Assembly: GCA_014649155.1 (NCBI GenBank) | Contig: BMSM01000018.1 | Span: 1-64,000, forward strand | Reading direction: 5' to 3' | Source: Streptomyces griseoviridis | GTDB taxonomy: Bacteria > Actinomycetota > Actinomycetes > Streptomycetales > Streptomycetaceae | DNA: 64,000 nt | Made by a program: the position numbers and the translations under genes | In this document: in pieces, positions 51,373-58,718 of the stretch | Layout: each line of letters begins with the position of its first letter | How positions within the stretch are numbered: the first letter of the stretch is position 1 | Notes under the pieces: model-generated | Told to the model about the DNA's origin: nothing | Seen by the model: only the letters and a program-made list of their open reading frames with translations | Database searches by the model: none

Positions 51373-52488
51373 ATGTCCCGACCCGCCGCCCCCTCCCGCA
51401 GAAGCCTCCTGCTGGCGACCGCCGCCGCCGGCGCCGCCCTCGGCCTCGCCGCGAGCCCGGCCACCGCCGTCAGCCGCCCCTTCGGCCGGTACGGCTCCCC
51501 GCGCGCCCGCCGCACCCCCGCCACGCTCTACGTCGACCCGCACGGCCGCGGCGACTTCACCTCCGTGCAGGCCGCCGTCACCGCCGCCACCGGCCCCGGC
51601 TGGACGCTCGTCCTCGCCCCCGGCACCTACCGGGAGACGGTCACCCTCGACAGCACCCGCACCGGCACCACCTGGATCGGCGCCGCCGAGGACCCCCGCG
51701 CCACCGTCATCGTGTACGACAACGCGGCCGGCACCCCCCGGCCCGACGGCTCCGGCACCCACGGCACCAGCGGCTCGGCCACCACCACGGTCGCCGCCGA
51801 CGGGTTCACCGCCCACCGGATCACCTTCGCCAACGACTGGCTGCGCGCCGACCACCCCGAGTACACCGGCACCCAGGCCGTGGCGATCAAGGTGCAGGGC
51901 GACCGCTGCGCCTTCCACCACTGCCGCTTCCTCGGCCACCAGGACACCCTGTACGCCGACACCCGCGACCTGACCCACCTCGCCCGCCAGTACTACGCCC
52001 ACTGCTACGCCGAGGGCGACGTCGACTTCGTCTTCGGCCGGGCGACCGCCGTCTACGACCACTGCCACTTCCGCACCCTGGTCCGCACCGACCTCGCGGC
52101 CCCGCCGTACGGCTTCGTCTTCGCGCCGTCCACGGCGGCCGCCAACCCGCGCGGCTACCTCGTCACGGACAGCCGGATCAGCAGCGAGGCCCCCGACGGC
52201 TTCTACAAGCTGGCCCGCCCCTGGGTGCCCAGTTCCGACCCCACCGCCCGCCCCATGCTCACCGTCCGCGGGACCCGCCTCGGCGCCGGCCTCGACGCGG
52301 TCGCCCCGTACGCGAACATGCGCGACGCCCACCCGTGGCAGGAGCAGCGCTTCCGGGAGTACCGCAACACCGGCCCCGGCGCCGCCGTCACCGTCCCGGC
52401 GAACCGGCCCCAGCTCACCCGCGCCGAGGCCGCCGTCCACACCCGCGCCGCCCACCTGGGCGACTGGCGGCCGTATGCCCGGCCCTGA
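51373..52488 (+). CDS. Secreted pectin methylesterase, family CE8
   Basis: Exported beta-helix esterase of 371 residues; Tat-like leader (SRRSLLLATAAAGAALGLAAS, cleavage near TAVS). CE8 motifs: GTQAVAIKV, GHQDTLY with D191, EGDVDFVFG with D218 and LARPW with the catalytic-site Arg-Trp (usually LGRPW). It hydrolyses methyl esters of pectin, exposing polygalacturonate to the lyases. The last 14 bases overlap the following hydrolase gene in another frame, so the two are coupled. Confidence 0.93.
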   Translation: MSRPAAPSRRSLLLATAAAGAALGLAASPATAVSRPFGRYGSPRARRTPATLYVDPHGRGDFTSVQAAVTAATGPGWTLVLAPGTYRETVTLDSTRTGTTWIGAAEDPRATVIVYDNAAGTPRPDGSGTHGTSGSATTTVAADGFTAHRITFANDWLRADHPEYTGTQAVAIKVQGDRCAFHHCRFLGHQDTLYADTRDLTHLARQYYAHCYAEGDVDFVFGRATAVYDHCHFRTLVRTDLAAPPYGFVFAPSTAAANPRGYLVTDSRISSEAPDGFYKLARPWVPSSDPTARPMLTVRGTRLGAGLDAVAPYANMRDAHPWQEQRFREYRNTGPGAAVTVPANRPQLTRAEAAVHTRAAHLGDWRPYARP

Positions 52489-53554
52489 GCCGGAGCCGCC
52501 CGCCGGCGCGGACCTGCACCGGGCGCTCCTGGACGAGCTGCGCTTCCCGCTCGCCTGGGGCACCGCGCCCGAGCGGGACTTCGCGGCCTGGCGGCGCGTC
52601 GCGAGGCGGACGGTCGAGGACCACCTCCTCGTCGACGACCAGCAGGGCGTCCCGTACGCGCCGGAGTTCACCGACGGGCCCGAGGGCGACGGCTACCGGC
52701 GGCAGACGGTGGCCCTCTCCCTCACCCGTCACACCCGGGTCCGCGGCAGCCTGCTCACCCCGCACGGCACCGGCCCCTTCCCGGCGGTGCTGCTCCTGCA
52801 CGACCACGGCGGGCGGTTCGACATCGGCCGGGAGAAGTGCGTCCGCCCCTGGGACGGCGGCCCGGCCCGGCTCGCCTCCGCCGAGGAGTGGGCGCGGCGG
52901 CACTTCAGCGGCCGGTTCCCCGGCGACGAACTCGCCCGGCGCGGTTACGCGGTGCTCTGCCTGGACGCCCTCGGCTGGGGCGACCGCGGTCCCGTCGGCT
53001 ACGAGCGGCAGCAGGCCCTGGCCGCCCACCTCTTCCACCTGGGCTCCTCCCTCGCCGGGCTGATGGCCCGCGAGGACGTCCGCGCCGCCGGGTTCCTGGC
53101 CGGCCTGGACCGCGTCGACGCCCGGCGGGTGGCCGCCCTCGGCTTCTCCCTGGGCGGCTACCGGGCCTGGCAGACCGCCGCCCTCACCGAGGACGTCGCC
53201 GCCGCCGTCTGCGTGGCCTGGACGACCGGCCTCAAGGAGATGCTGGCGCCCGGCGGCAACGCGCTGCGCGGGCAGTCCGCGTACTACACGCTCCACCCCG
53301 GCCTCTCCCGGTACCTCGACCTCCCCGACGTGGCGGGCATCGCCGCGCCCCGGCCGATGTACTTCCTCACCGGCGCCCGGGACCCGCTGTTCACCCCGGA
53401 AGGGGTGTCGGTGGCGTACGCCAAGCTGCGGGCCGTCTGGGAGTCGTGCGGCGCCGGGGACCGGCTGCGCACCGAGCTGCGCCCGGACACCGCCCACGAG
53501 TTCACCGCCCCCGTGCAGGACGATGTCTTCGCCTGGCTGGACTCGGTGCTGTGA
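52475..53554 (+). CDS. Alpha/beta hydrolase, possible acetyl esterase
   Basis: Protein of 359 residues without signal peptide. Oxyanion region LLLHDHGGRFDIGREK, nucleophile elbow GFSLGGYRAW (Ser) and a late acid/His region RDPLFTPEG and DTAHEFT form a complete triad. It is related to the large acetylxylan-esterase/dienelactone-hydrolase group. Overlap with the pectin methylesterase suggests it deacetylates or de-esterifies pectin fragments in the cytoplasm. That substrate is inference. Confidence 0.8.
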   Translation: MPGPEPEPPAGADLHRALLDELRFPLAWGTAPERDFAAWRRVARRTVEDHLLVDDQQGVPYAPEFTDGPEGDGYRRQTVALSLTRHTRVRGSLLTPHGTGPFPAVLLLHDHGGRFDIGREKCVRPWDGGPARLASAEEWARRHFSGRFPGDELARRGYAVLCLDALGWGDRGPVGYERQQALAAHLFHLGSSLAGLMAREDVRAAGFLAGLDRVDARRVAALGFSLGGYRAWQTAALTEDVAAAVCVAWTTGLKEMLAPGGNALRGQSAYYTLHPGLSRYLDLPDVAGIAAPRPMYFLTGARDPLFTPEGVSVAYAKLRAVWESCGAGDRLRTELRPDTAHEFTAPVQDDVFAWLDSVL

Positions 53555-53555
53555 C

Positions 53556-53598
53556 CGTCCCCGGTCCGCCGCCGTCACCGGGCGGCGGACCGGGGACG
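53556..53598. terminator. Bidirectional terminator
   Basis: A perfect 18-bp stem (CGTCCCCGGTCCGCCGCC at 53556-53573, complement at 53581-53598) with a 7-base loop. It lies between the convergent hydrolase and PL3 genes, starting one base after the hydrolase stop codon. Confidence 0.9.
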
Positions 53599-53605
53599 TC
53601 CCGGC

Positions 53606-54436
53606 TCAGTCGTGGCTGATGTCCGAGGCGCTGTACCGGCAGTACGTGCCGTCCGGGCCGGAGCCCGTCTTCGTGGGCTCGTCGCCGTCGTCGTTGCCGG
53701 TGTAGCGGACGCAGGGTTCGATGTCCCGGTCGTCGTCGCCGTGGACGCGGATGCCCGACAGGGTCGCGGTGTCGCCGTAGTTGGTGTTGATGCCGGCGAG
53801 CGCCTTGCCGGGCGCCGTGACGTCGAGGTCGCTCAGCACGATCGTCCGCTTGTACTGCGTGGAGCAGTTGCCGCAGGAGCGGACCAGCTTGCCGAAGTCC
53901 TCGACCTGGAACCCGGTCACGGTGAGCTTCCCGGCGCCGTTGAACTGGAGCACCTTGTCGTCGGCCTTCTTCGCGCCGCCCCCGGTCACCTTGTACGTCG
54001 CCGAGGACGACGTGCCCTTGAAGGTGGCGGCGTCCTCGCCGACATCGGTCCACCACACGTTCTGGAGCGTGCAGGAGCCCTTGCAGTGGACGCCGTCGGC
54101 GGCCGGGGAGCCGATGACGACGTTCTTCAGCACCGCGCCGTCGGCCAGTTCGAAGAGCGGGTCCTGGCCCTCCTCCTGGCCGTCGCCGCCGAGGCCGCCG
54201 GTGCCGTAGAAGTTCTTCAGCGCGCCGTCGTAGGTGCCCGACACCTTGATGGTGGCGGAGACGGCCTGCTTGCCGCTGGGGGTGGGCCAGGCCGTGGCGG
54301 CACCGGCGGTGGAGAGCATCGAGGTGGTGACGATCGCGGCGCCGGTGAGGCCGAACGCGGCGGCGCCGGCGAGCACCGCCCGGCGGCGGGAGGTCCGGCG
54401 GCGGTGGCCGGCGCGCTGTGCGACTCGTACGGTCAT
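53606..54436 (-). CDS. Secreted pectate lyase, family PL3
   Basis: Protein of 276 residues with a long basic/Tat-like leader (RRRTSRRRAVLAGAAAFGLTG, cleavage near GAATA). The PL3 beta-helix shows KNVVIGSPAADGVHCKGSCTLQNVWWTDVGEDAATFKG, then RSCGNCSTQYKRTIVLSDL with paired cysteines. PL3 enzymes cleave de-esterified polygalacturonate with calcium. A second lyase beside the PL1 enzyme indicates dedicated pectin use. Convergent with the hydrolase gene; own promoter upstream of 54436. Confidence 0.92.
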   Translation of the reverse strand: MTVRVAQRAGHRRRTSRRRAVLAGAAAFGLTGAAIVTTSMLSTAGAATAWPTPSGKQAVSATIKVSGTYDGALKNFYGTGGLGGDGQEEGQDPLFELADGAVLKNVVIGSPAADGVHCKGSCTLQNVWWTDVGEDAATFKGTSSSATYKVTGGGAKKADDKVLQFNGAGKLTVTGFQVEDFGKLVRSCGNCSTQYKRTIVLSDLDVTAPGKALAGINTNYGDTATLSGIRVHGDDDRDIEPCVRYTGNDDGDEPTKTGSGPDGTYCRYSASDISHD

Positions 54437-54527
54437 GACAGATCCTTGCGTGAGGGAAGGGGTTCCTGGTCCTTGCCTCTCCTGGTCGCCGCCGGACCGC
54501 GCCGGGTTGCCGCCCGCGCCGGCCCGG

Positions 54528-55376
54528 TCAGTCCGTGCCGTCGGCGCGGGGCGCGAAGTCGCCCGCCACCGACAGGCTGCCGGTGCCCGTGGCGGCGGTC
54601 GCCGCGTAGCTGTCGTCCCCCGCGTCCCGGCCGCCGCGCGCGTGGTCGTACTGCCCGGCGAACACCCAGGTGCCCGCCGGCACCGTGCGGCCCTCCTCGA
54701 GCGTCCAGGTGTATTCGAGGAAGCCGTCGCGGACGTCCACGGACAGGGCGAAGTCGTCCTCGGGCAGCGACCGCCAGGCGCCGGTCGAGGTGACCCCGGG
54801 GGTGCGGGCGATCCGCAGCCGGACGGTGAGGGCGGTCAGCGGTTCGGCCGTCTTCAGCGTCACGTTGCTCTGCGCCCAGAACGCGTTGCTGTGCGGGTCG
54901 ACCGAGCCGTCCGACCACAGCGGACCGTCCTCGACCCGGCCGGCGGCGGGCGGCCGGGCGGAGCCGGTGGGGGAGACGGGCGCGGCGGGGGTGGGGATCG
55001 CGGAGGGGGGCGGGCCGGCCGTGCCGCCCCCGGTCGGTGCCGCCGCCGGTGACGCGGGCGCGGAGGCGGTCGGTGCCGGTGTCGCGGCCGGCATCGGTGC
55101 CGGCGGGACCGCGACCGTGCGGTGCGCGGGGCCCGGGTCGCGGAGCACGGCGGCGACCGTGCAGCCGCCCGCCGCGAGGACGCCGGCCACCGCCGCGGTG
55201 GCCCCCGCCACCCGCACCCAGCCACGCACGGGGGGTCGCGCGGCCCCGCGCCCGGCGGACCCGGCCATGCCGCGCTCCACCCGGGCCAGCATCCGCGCCC
55301 GGTCGGGCTCGTGCGCCCCGGCCGACTCCCGCAGCCGGGCCCGCACCTCCTCGTGCCCGTCCCGCCGCACCGTCAC
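54528..55376 (-). CDS. Single-pass membrane protein, possible anti-sigma partner
   Basis: Protein of 282 residues. The cytoplasmic N-terminus of about 50 residues (EEVRARLRESAGAHEPDRARMLARVERGMAG) precedes one membrane helix (about 52-75). An extracellular Pro/Ala/Thr-rich stretch and a beta-rich domain of about 130 residues follow. It starts 40 bases after the SigE-type sigma gene, the usual place for a factor that binds the sigma protein. I see no zinc anti-sigma motif, so the role is inferred from position. Confidence 0.75.
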   Translation of the reverse strand: MTVRRDGHEEVRARLRESAGAHEPDRARMLARVERGMAGSAGRGAARPPVRGWVRVAGATAAVAGVLAAGGCTVAAVLRDPGPAHRTVAVPPAPMPAATPAPTASAPASPAAAPTGGGTAGPPPSAIPTPAAPVSPTGSARPPAAGRVEDGPLWSDGSVDPHSNAFWAQSNVTLKTAEPLTALTVRLRIARTPGVTSTGAWRSLPEDDFALSVDVRDGFLEYTWTLEEGRTVPAGTWVFAGQYDHARGGRDAGDDSYAATAATGTGSLSVAGDFAPRADGTD

Positions 55377-55416
55377 CGGTCCCCTTCCCCGGCCGTGCCG
55401 GTGCCTGGCCCCACGT

Positions 55417-55977
55417 CTACACCCGTCCCGGCCGGGGCGTCGCCCCCGCGGCCGCGCGCATCCTCGGCGCGGCCCGTTCCGTGCCCAGCCTCCGCTGGAG
55501 TTCGGCCATCGCCTTGGAGGTCTGGCTCTTCACCGTACCCACCGAGACGCCCAGCGCGAGCGCGGTGTCCTTCTCCGACAGGTCGAAGGCGTGCCGCAGC
55601 ACCACACAGGCCCGCTTGCGGAACGGCAGCGCCCGCAGCGCCTCCTGGACGTCGACGACCCCGGCCACGTCCGGGTTCTCGGCGCGTTCCTCGCGCTGCG
55701 ACCAGAACAGGGCGACGCGCCGGCGCTCCCGCACCGCGCTGCGCGCCCGGGTCCGGGCCAGGTTGGCGACGACCCCGCGGGCGTAGGCCACGGGCCGGTC
55801 GGCGGCGCGCACCCGGTCCCAGCGGTGCCAGAGCGCCAGCAGCGCGTCCGCCGCCAGGTCGTCGGCGATGTCCGGCTCACCCGTCAGCAGACGGGCCAGC
55901 CGGGAGAGTTCGGCGTAGTGGCGCTCGAAGAAGTCATGGAACTCCACGGAGGCGTCGTCGTCGACGACTGTGCCCAC
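55417..55977 (-). CDS. SigE-family ECF sigma factor
   Basis: Extracytoplasmic-function sigma factor of 186 residues of the Streptomyces SigE70 subclass. Region 2 is FHDFFERHYAELSRLARLLTGEPDIADDLAADALLALW (about 12-50) and region 4 includes LPFRKRACVVLRHAFDLSEKDTALALGVSVGTVKSQTSKAM. GTG at 55977 with GGAGGGA before it. Cotranscribed with the membrane protein downstream. Confidence 0.9.
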   Translation of the reverse strand: MGTVVDDDASVEFHDFFERHYAELSRLARLLTGEPDIADDLAADALLALWHRWDRVRAADRPVAYARGVVANLARTRARSAVRERRRVALFWSQREERAENPDVAGVVDVQEALRALPFRKRACVVLRHAFDLSEKDTALALGVSVGTVKSQTSKAMAELQRRLGTERAAPRMRAAAGATPRPGRV

Positions 55978-56290
55978 GGACGGTCCCTCCTCGCGGCGGC
56001 TTCCCGGCGTCGGACGACCGCGCACCGGGCGGGGTGCGGCACTGTACCAGCGTTCCCCGGACATTTGTACGGTTAGTCGAACGCCGTATGGCGGGTCGAA
56101 CCAGGCGGTGCCGACCGGGAGATGGGGCACGGGCGGGTGTCCAGGTGCGGCCGGGCCGCCGCCGTCCGCCGTCTTCCAGGGCGGTGACCAGGCGGACCGG
56201 CGCGGGCGGCGGGGCTCGCCGAGGACGTCTGCGAGATCCCCGGAACGAGCCGAACCGGCCCCCGACGCCCTCCCGCCCGGCCGGGGCCGC
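55978..56290. other. Gene-free stretch between sigma factor and penicillin-binding protein genes
   Basis: About 313 bases with no supported gene. It must hold the sigma factor promoter; TACAGT at about 56040-56045 (minus strand) is a possible -10, but the -35 is unclear. Confidence 0.4.
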
Positions 56291-57748
56291 TCACCCGGCC
56301 AGCGCCGCCTCCATCATCGCCTTGGCCACCGGTGCCGCCAGCCCGTTGCCGCTGACCTCGGAGCGGGCCGCGTCGGACTGCTCGACCATCACGGCGACGG
56401 CGACCTCCTCGCCCGTCGAGTCCGACTTCGCGTACGAGGTGAACCAGGCGTACGGCGTCTTGCTGTTGTTCTCGCCGTGCTGCGCGGTGCCCGTCTTGCC
56501 GCCCACCGTCGCGCCGTCGATCCGCGCGTTGGAACCGGTGCCGTCCTCGACCACCGTCCGCATCGCCGACCGGAGCTGCGCCGCGGTGTCCGCGCTGATG
56601 ATCCGCTCGGTGCCCGCGTTCTCGTCGTAGTCCTCCAGCACGTCACCGCCGCTGTCGGTGGTCTGCGCCACCATGTGCGGGGAGACCAGCTCGCCGCCGT
56701 TGGCGATGGCGGCGGAGACCATCGCCATCTGCAGCGGCGTCGCCGTCACGTCGAACTGCCCGATGCCCGACAGGCCCGTCTGCGCCTTGTCCATGTCCTT
56801 CGGGTACACGCTGGTGTACGCCCGGACCGGCACGTCCTGCTCGTCGTCGTTGAAGCCGTACTTCTCCGCCATCGCCCGCACCTTGTCCTGGCCCAGGTCG
56901 ACGGCCATCTTGCCGAAGACGTTGTTGCAGGAGTACTGGAGGGCGACCCGGATCGAGGCGTTCTCGCAGGGCGCGGAGGGGTTCTCGTTGGTCAGCGGCG
57001 TGACCGTGCCCGGCAGGGTGTACGGGTCGGGGCTGTCGGTCCTCTCGTCCACCGACGTGTACAGCCCGTCCTCCAGCGCGGCCGACGCCACCACCAGCTT
57101 GAACGTCGAGCCCGGCGGCAGCGGCTGGCGCAGCGCGCGGTTGGTCAGCGGCTTGTCCGCGTCCGCGTTCAGCTTCTTCCACGCGGCCCCGGCCGTGTCG
57201 GCGTCGGTCAGCGAGGACGGGTCGTACGACGGCGTGGAGACCACGCCGAGGATGCGGCCCGTCCTCGGGTCCATCGCCACGGCGGCGCCCTTGGTGTCGC
57301 CCAGCGCCTCGTACCCGGCCTTCTGCACGGCCGGGTCGATCGTCGTGATCACGTTCCCCGGGTCGGCCCGCTTGCCGGTGACGGTGTCCACCACCGTGTC
57401 CAGCCGCGGGTCGGTGCCGTTGAGGAGATCCTCGTAGATCCCCTCCAGCTGGGTCGGCGCGTACGCCTGCGAGGCGTAGCCCGTCACCGCCGCGTACAGC
57501 GGGCCGTCCGGGTACGTGCGCTTGTAGGCGAGGTCGCTGCCCTCCGTCCGGGCCGAGCCGGTGACCGCCTCGCCGGCCACGATGATGTTGCCCAGCGGCT
57601 CCGCGTACGTCTGGATCGCGTTGCGCCGGTTGTGCTGGTCGTCCGCTAGTGCCTGGCCCTCGTAGAACTGCACCCAGGTCGCCCGCACCAGCAGGGCGAG
57701 CACCAGGAGCAGCGTGAAGACCGAAGCGCGCCTGATCGTCTTGTTCAT
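56291..57748 (-). CDS. Penicillin-binding protein (PbpA-like transpeptidase)
   Basis: Class B PBP of 485 residues anchored by an N-terminal helix (RRASVFTLLLVLALLVRATWVQF). A short dimerisation domain precedes the transpeptidase with SxxK (PPGSTFKLV), SxN (YSCNNVFG) and KTGTA (GGKTGTAQHG), all intact. PbpA-like proteins cross-link peptidoglycan and in Streptomyces act in growth or sporulation septation. ATG at 57748 rather than the upstream frame start, because it opens MNKTIRRA, the usual N-terminus. Monocistronic. Confidence 0.92.
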   Translation of the reverse strand: MNKTIRRASVFTLLLVLALLVRATWVQFYEGQALADDQHNRRNAIQTYAEPLGNIIVAGEAVTGSARTEGSDLAYKRTYPDGPLYAAVTGYASQAYAPTQLEGIYEDLLNGTDPRLDTVVDTVTGKRADPGNVITTIDPAVQKAGYEALGDTKGAAVAMDPRTGRILGVVSTPSYDPSSLTDADTAGAAWKKLNADADKPLTNRALRQPLPPGSTFKLVVASAALEDGLYTSVDERTDSPDPYTLPGTVTPLTNENPSAPCENASIRVALQYSCNNVFGKMAVDLGQDKVRAMAEKYGFNDDEQDVPVRAYTSVYPKDMDKAQTGLSGIGQFDVTATPLQMAMVSAAIANGGELVSPHMVAQTTDSGGDVLEDYDENAGTERIISADTAAQLRSAMRTVVEDGTGSNARIDGATVGGKTGTAQHGENNSKTPYAWFTSYAKSDSTGEEVAVAVMVEQSDAARSEVSGNGLAAPVAKAMMEAALAG

Positions 57749-57766
57749 CCCGCCCAGGACGACGAG

Positions 57767-57795
57767 GGGCGGGAGGGAAACGTTCCCTCCCGCCC
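57767..57795. terminator. Hairpin between the IclR gene and the PBP gene
   Basis: GGGCGGGAGGGAA (57767-57779) and TTCCCTCCCGCCC (57783-57795) form a perfect 13-bp stem with a 3-base loop. It lies after the IclR stop and only about 18 bases before the PBP start on the same strand. It may terminate the IclR transcript or act in the PBP leader. Confidence 0.65.
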
Positions 57796-57841
57796 GTTTT
57801 CTCATCTTCGTCTCATGAACGCCCCGGCGCCCGCACCCGGG

Positions 57842-58615
57842 TCACAGTCTCCGGGTGGCCAGCAGCAGGCGGTCGCGGGCGTCGAAGAGCGCGTCCTTGA
57901 CCAGTTGCTCGTGCGCCGGGGTGAGCCGCGCCACCGGCACCGAGCAGCTGATCGCGTCCCGCGCGGGGGTGCGGTAGGGGACCGCCACGCCGAAGCAGCG
58001 CAGCCCCAGCGTGTTCTCCTCGCGGTCCACCGCGAAGCCCTGCTCCCGGATCTGGCGCAGCTCCTCGATGAGCTCCTCCCGGTCGGTGAGGGTGTGCTCG
58101 GTCAGCGCCGGCAGCGTCTCGGGAAGCATCTTGCGGACCTGCTCGTCGGTGTACGTGCTCAGCAGCGCCTTGCCCAGCGAGGTGGAGTGGGCGGGCAGCC
58201 GGCGGCCGACGCGGGTGAAGGGGCGCAGGTAGTGCTGGGACTGGCGGGTGGCGAGGTAGACCACGTTGGTGCCGTCGAGGCGGGCCAGGTGGATGGTCTC
58301 GGTGGTGTCGTCGCTCAGCCGGTCCAGGGTCGGCCGGGCCGCCGCGACCACCTCGTCGCCGTCGATGTAGGAGGTGCCGACCAGCAGTGCCCGCACCCCG
58401 ATGCCGTACCGCGTGCCGGTGGCGTCCGTCTCCACCCAGCCGAGGTCGACCAGCGTGCGCAGCAGCATGTACAGACTCGACTTGGGATACCCGACGGCCT
58501 CCTGGACGGAGGCGAGGGAGTGCATGCCGGGGCGCCCGGCGAAGTACTCCAGCAGTTCGACGGTCCGCACGGCGGACTTGACCTGCGCTCCGCCGCCTGT
58601 CTCGCCTGTCGGCAT
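57842..58615 (-). CDS. IclR-family regulator
   Basis: Protein of 257 residues. The N-terminal winged helix is at about 12-68 (VKSAVRTVELLEYFAGRPGMHSLASVQEAVGYPKSSLYMLLRTLVDLGWV). The effector domain shows TIHLARLDGTNVVYLATRQS, LPAHSTSLGKALLS and the terminal YRTPARDAISCSVPVARLT. IclR proteins with this context usually respond to sugar acids or aromatics. It diverges from the dioxopentanoate dehydrogenase gene over a perfect palindrome, so it probably controls that gene and perhaps other uronate genes. Confidence 0.9.
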   Translation of the reverse strand: MPTGETGGGAQVKSAVRTVELLEYFAGRPGMHSLASVQEAVGYPKSSLYMLLRTLVDLGWVETDATGTRYGIGVRALLVGTSYIDGDEVVAAARPTLDRLSDDTTETIHLARLDGTNVVYLATRQSQHYLRPFTRVGRRLPAHSTSLGKALLSTYTDEQVRKMLPETLPALTEHTLTDREELIEELRQIREQGFAVDREENTLGLRCFGVAVPYRTPARDAISCSVPVARLTPAHEQLVKDALFDARDRLLLATRRL

Positions 58616-58676
58616 CGGCCTTGACCCCTTCGTCGGACGGGAAATAGTCTCGCAGCGTATTCATCAATGGAGACAG

Positions 58677-58694
58677 CGTTCAGTATATCGAACG
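58677..58694. promoter_or_regulatory. IclR-type operator upstream of the dioxopentanoate dehydrogenase gene
   Basis: CGTTC-AGTATATC-GAACG is an interrupted perfect inverted repeat with an AT-rich centre containing a -10-like element. It is 25 bases before the dehydrogenase start and 62 bases before the IclR start. Confidence 0.65.
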
Positions 58695-58718
58695 TCCCTA
58701 GATCTGGAGGGACCCGCG

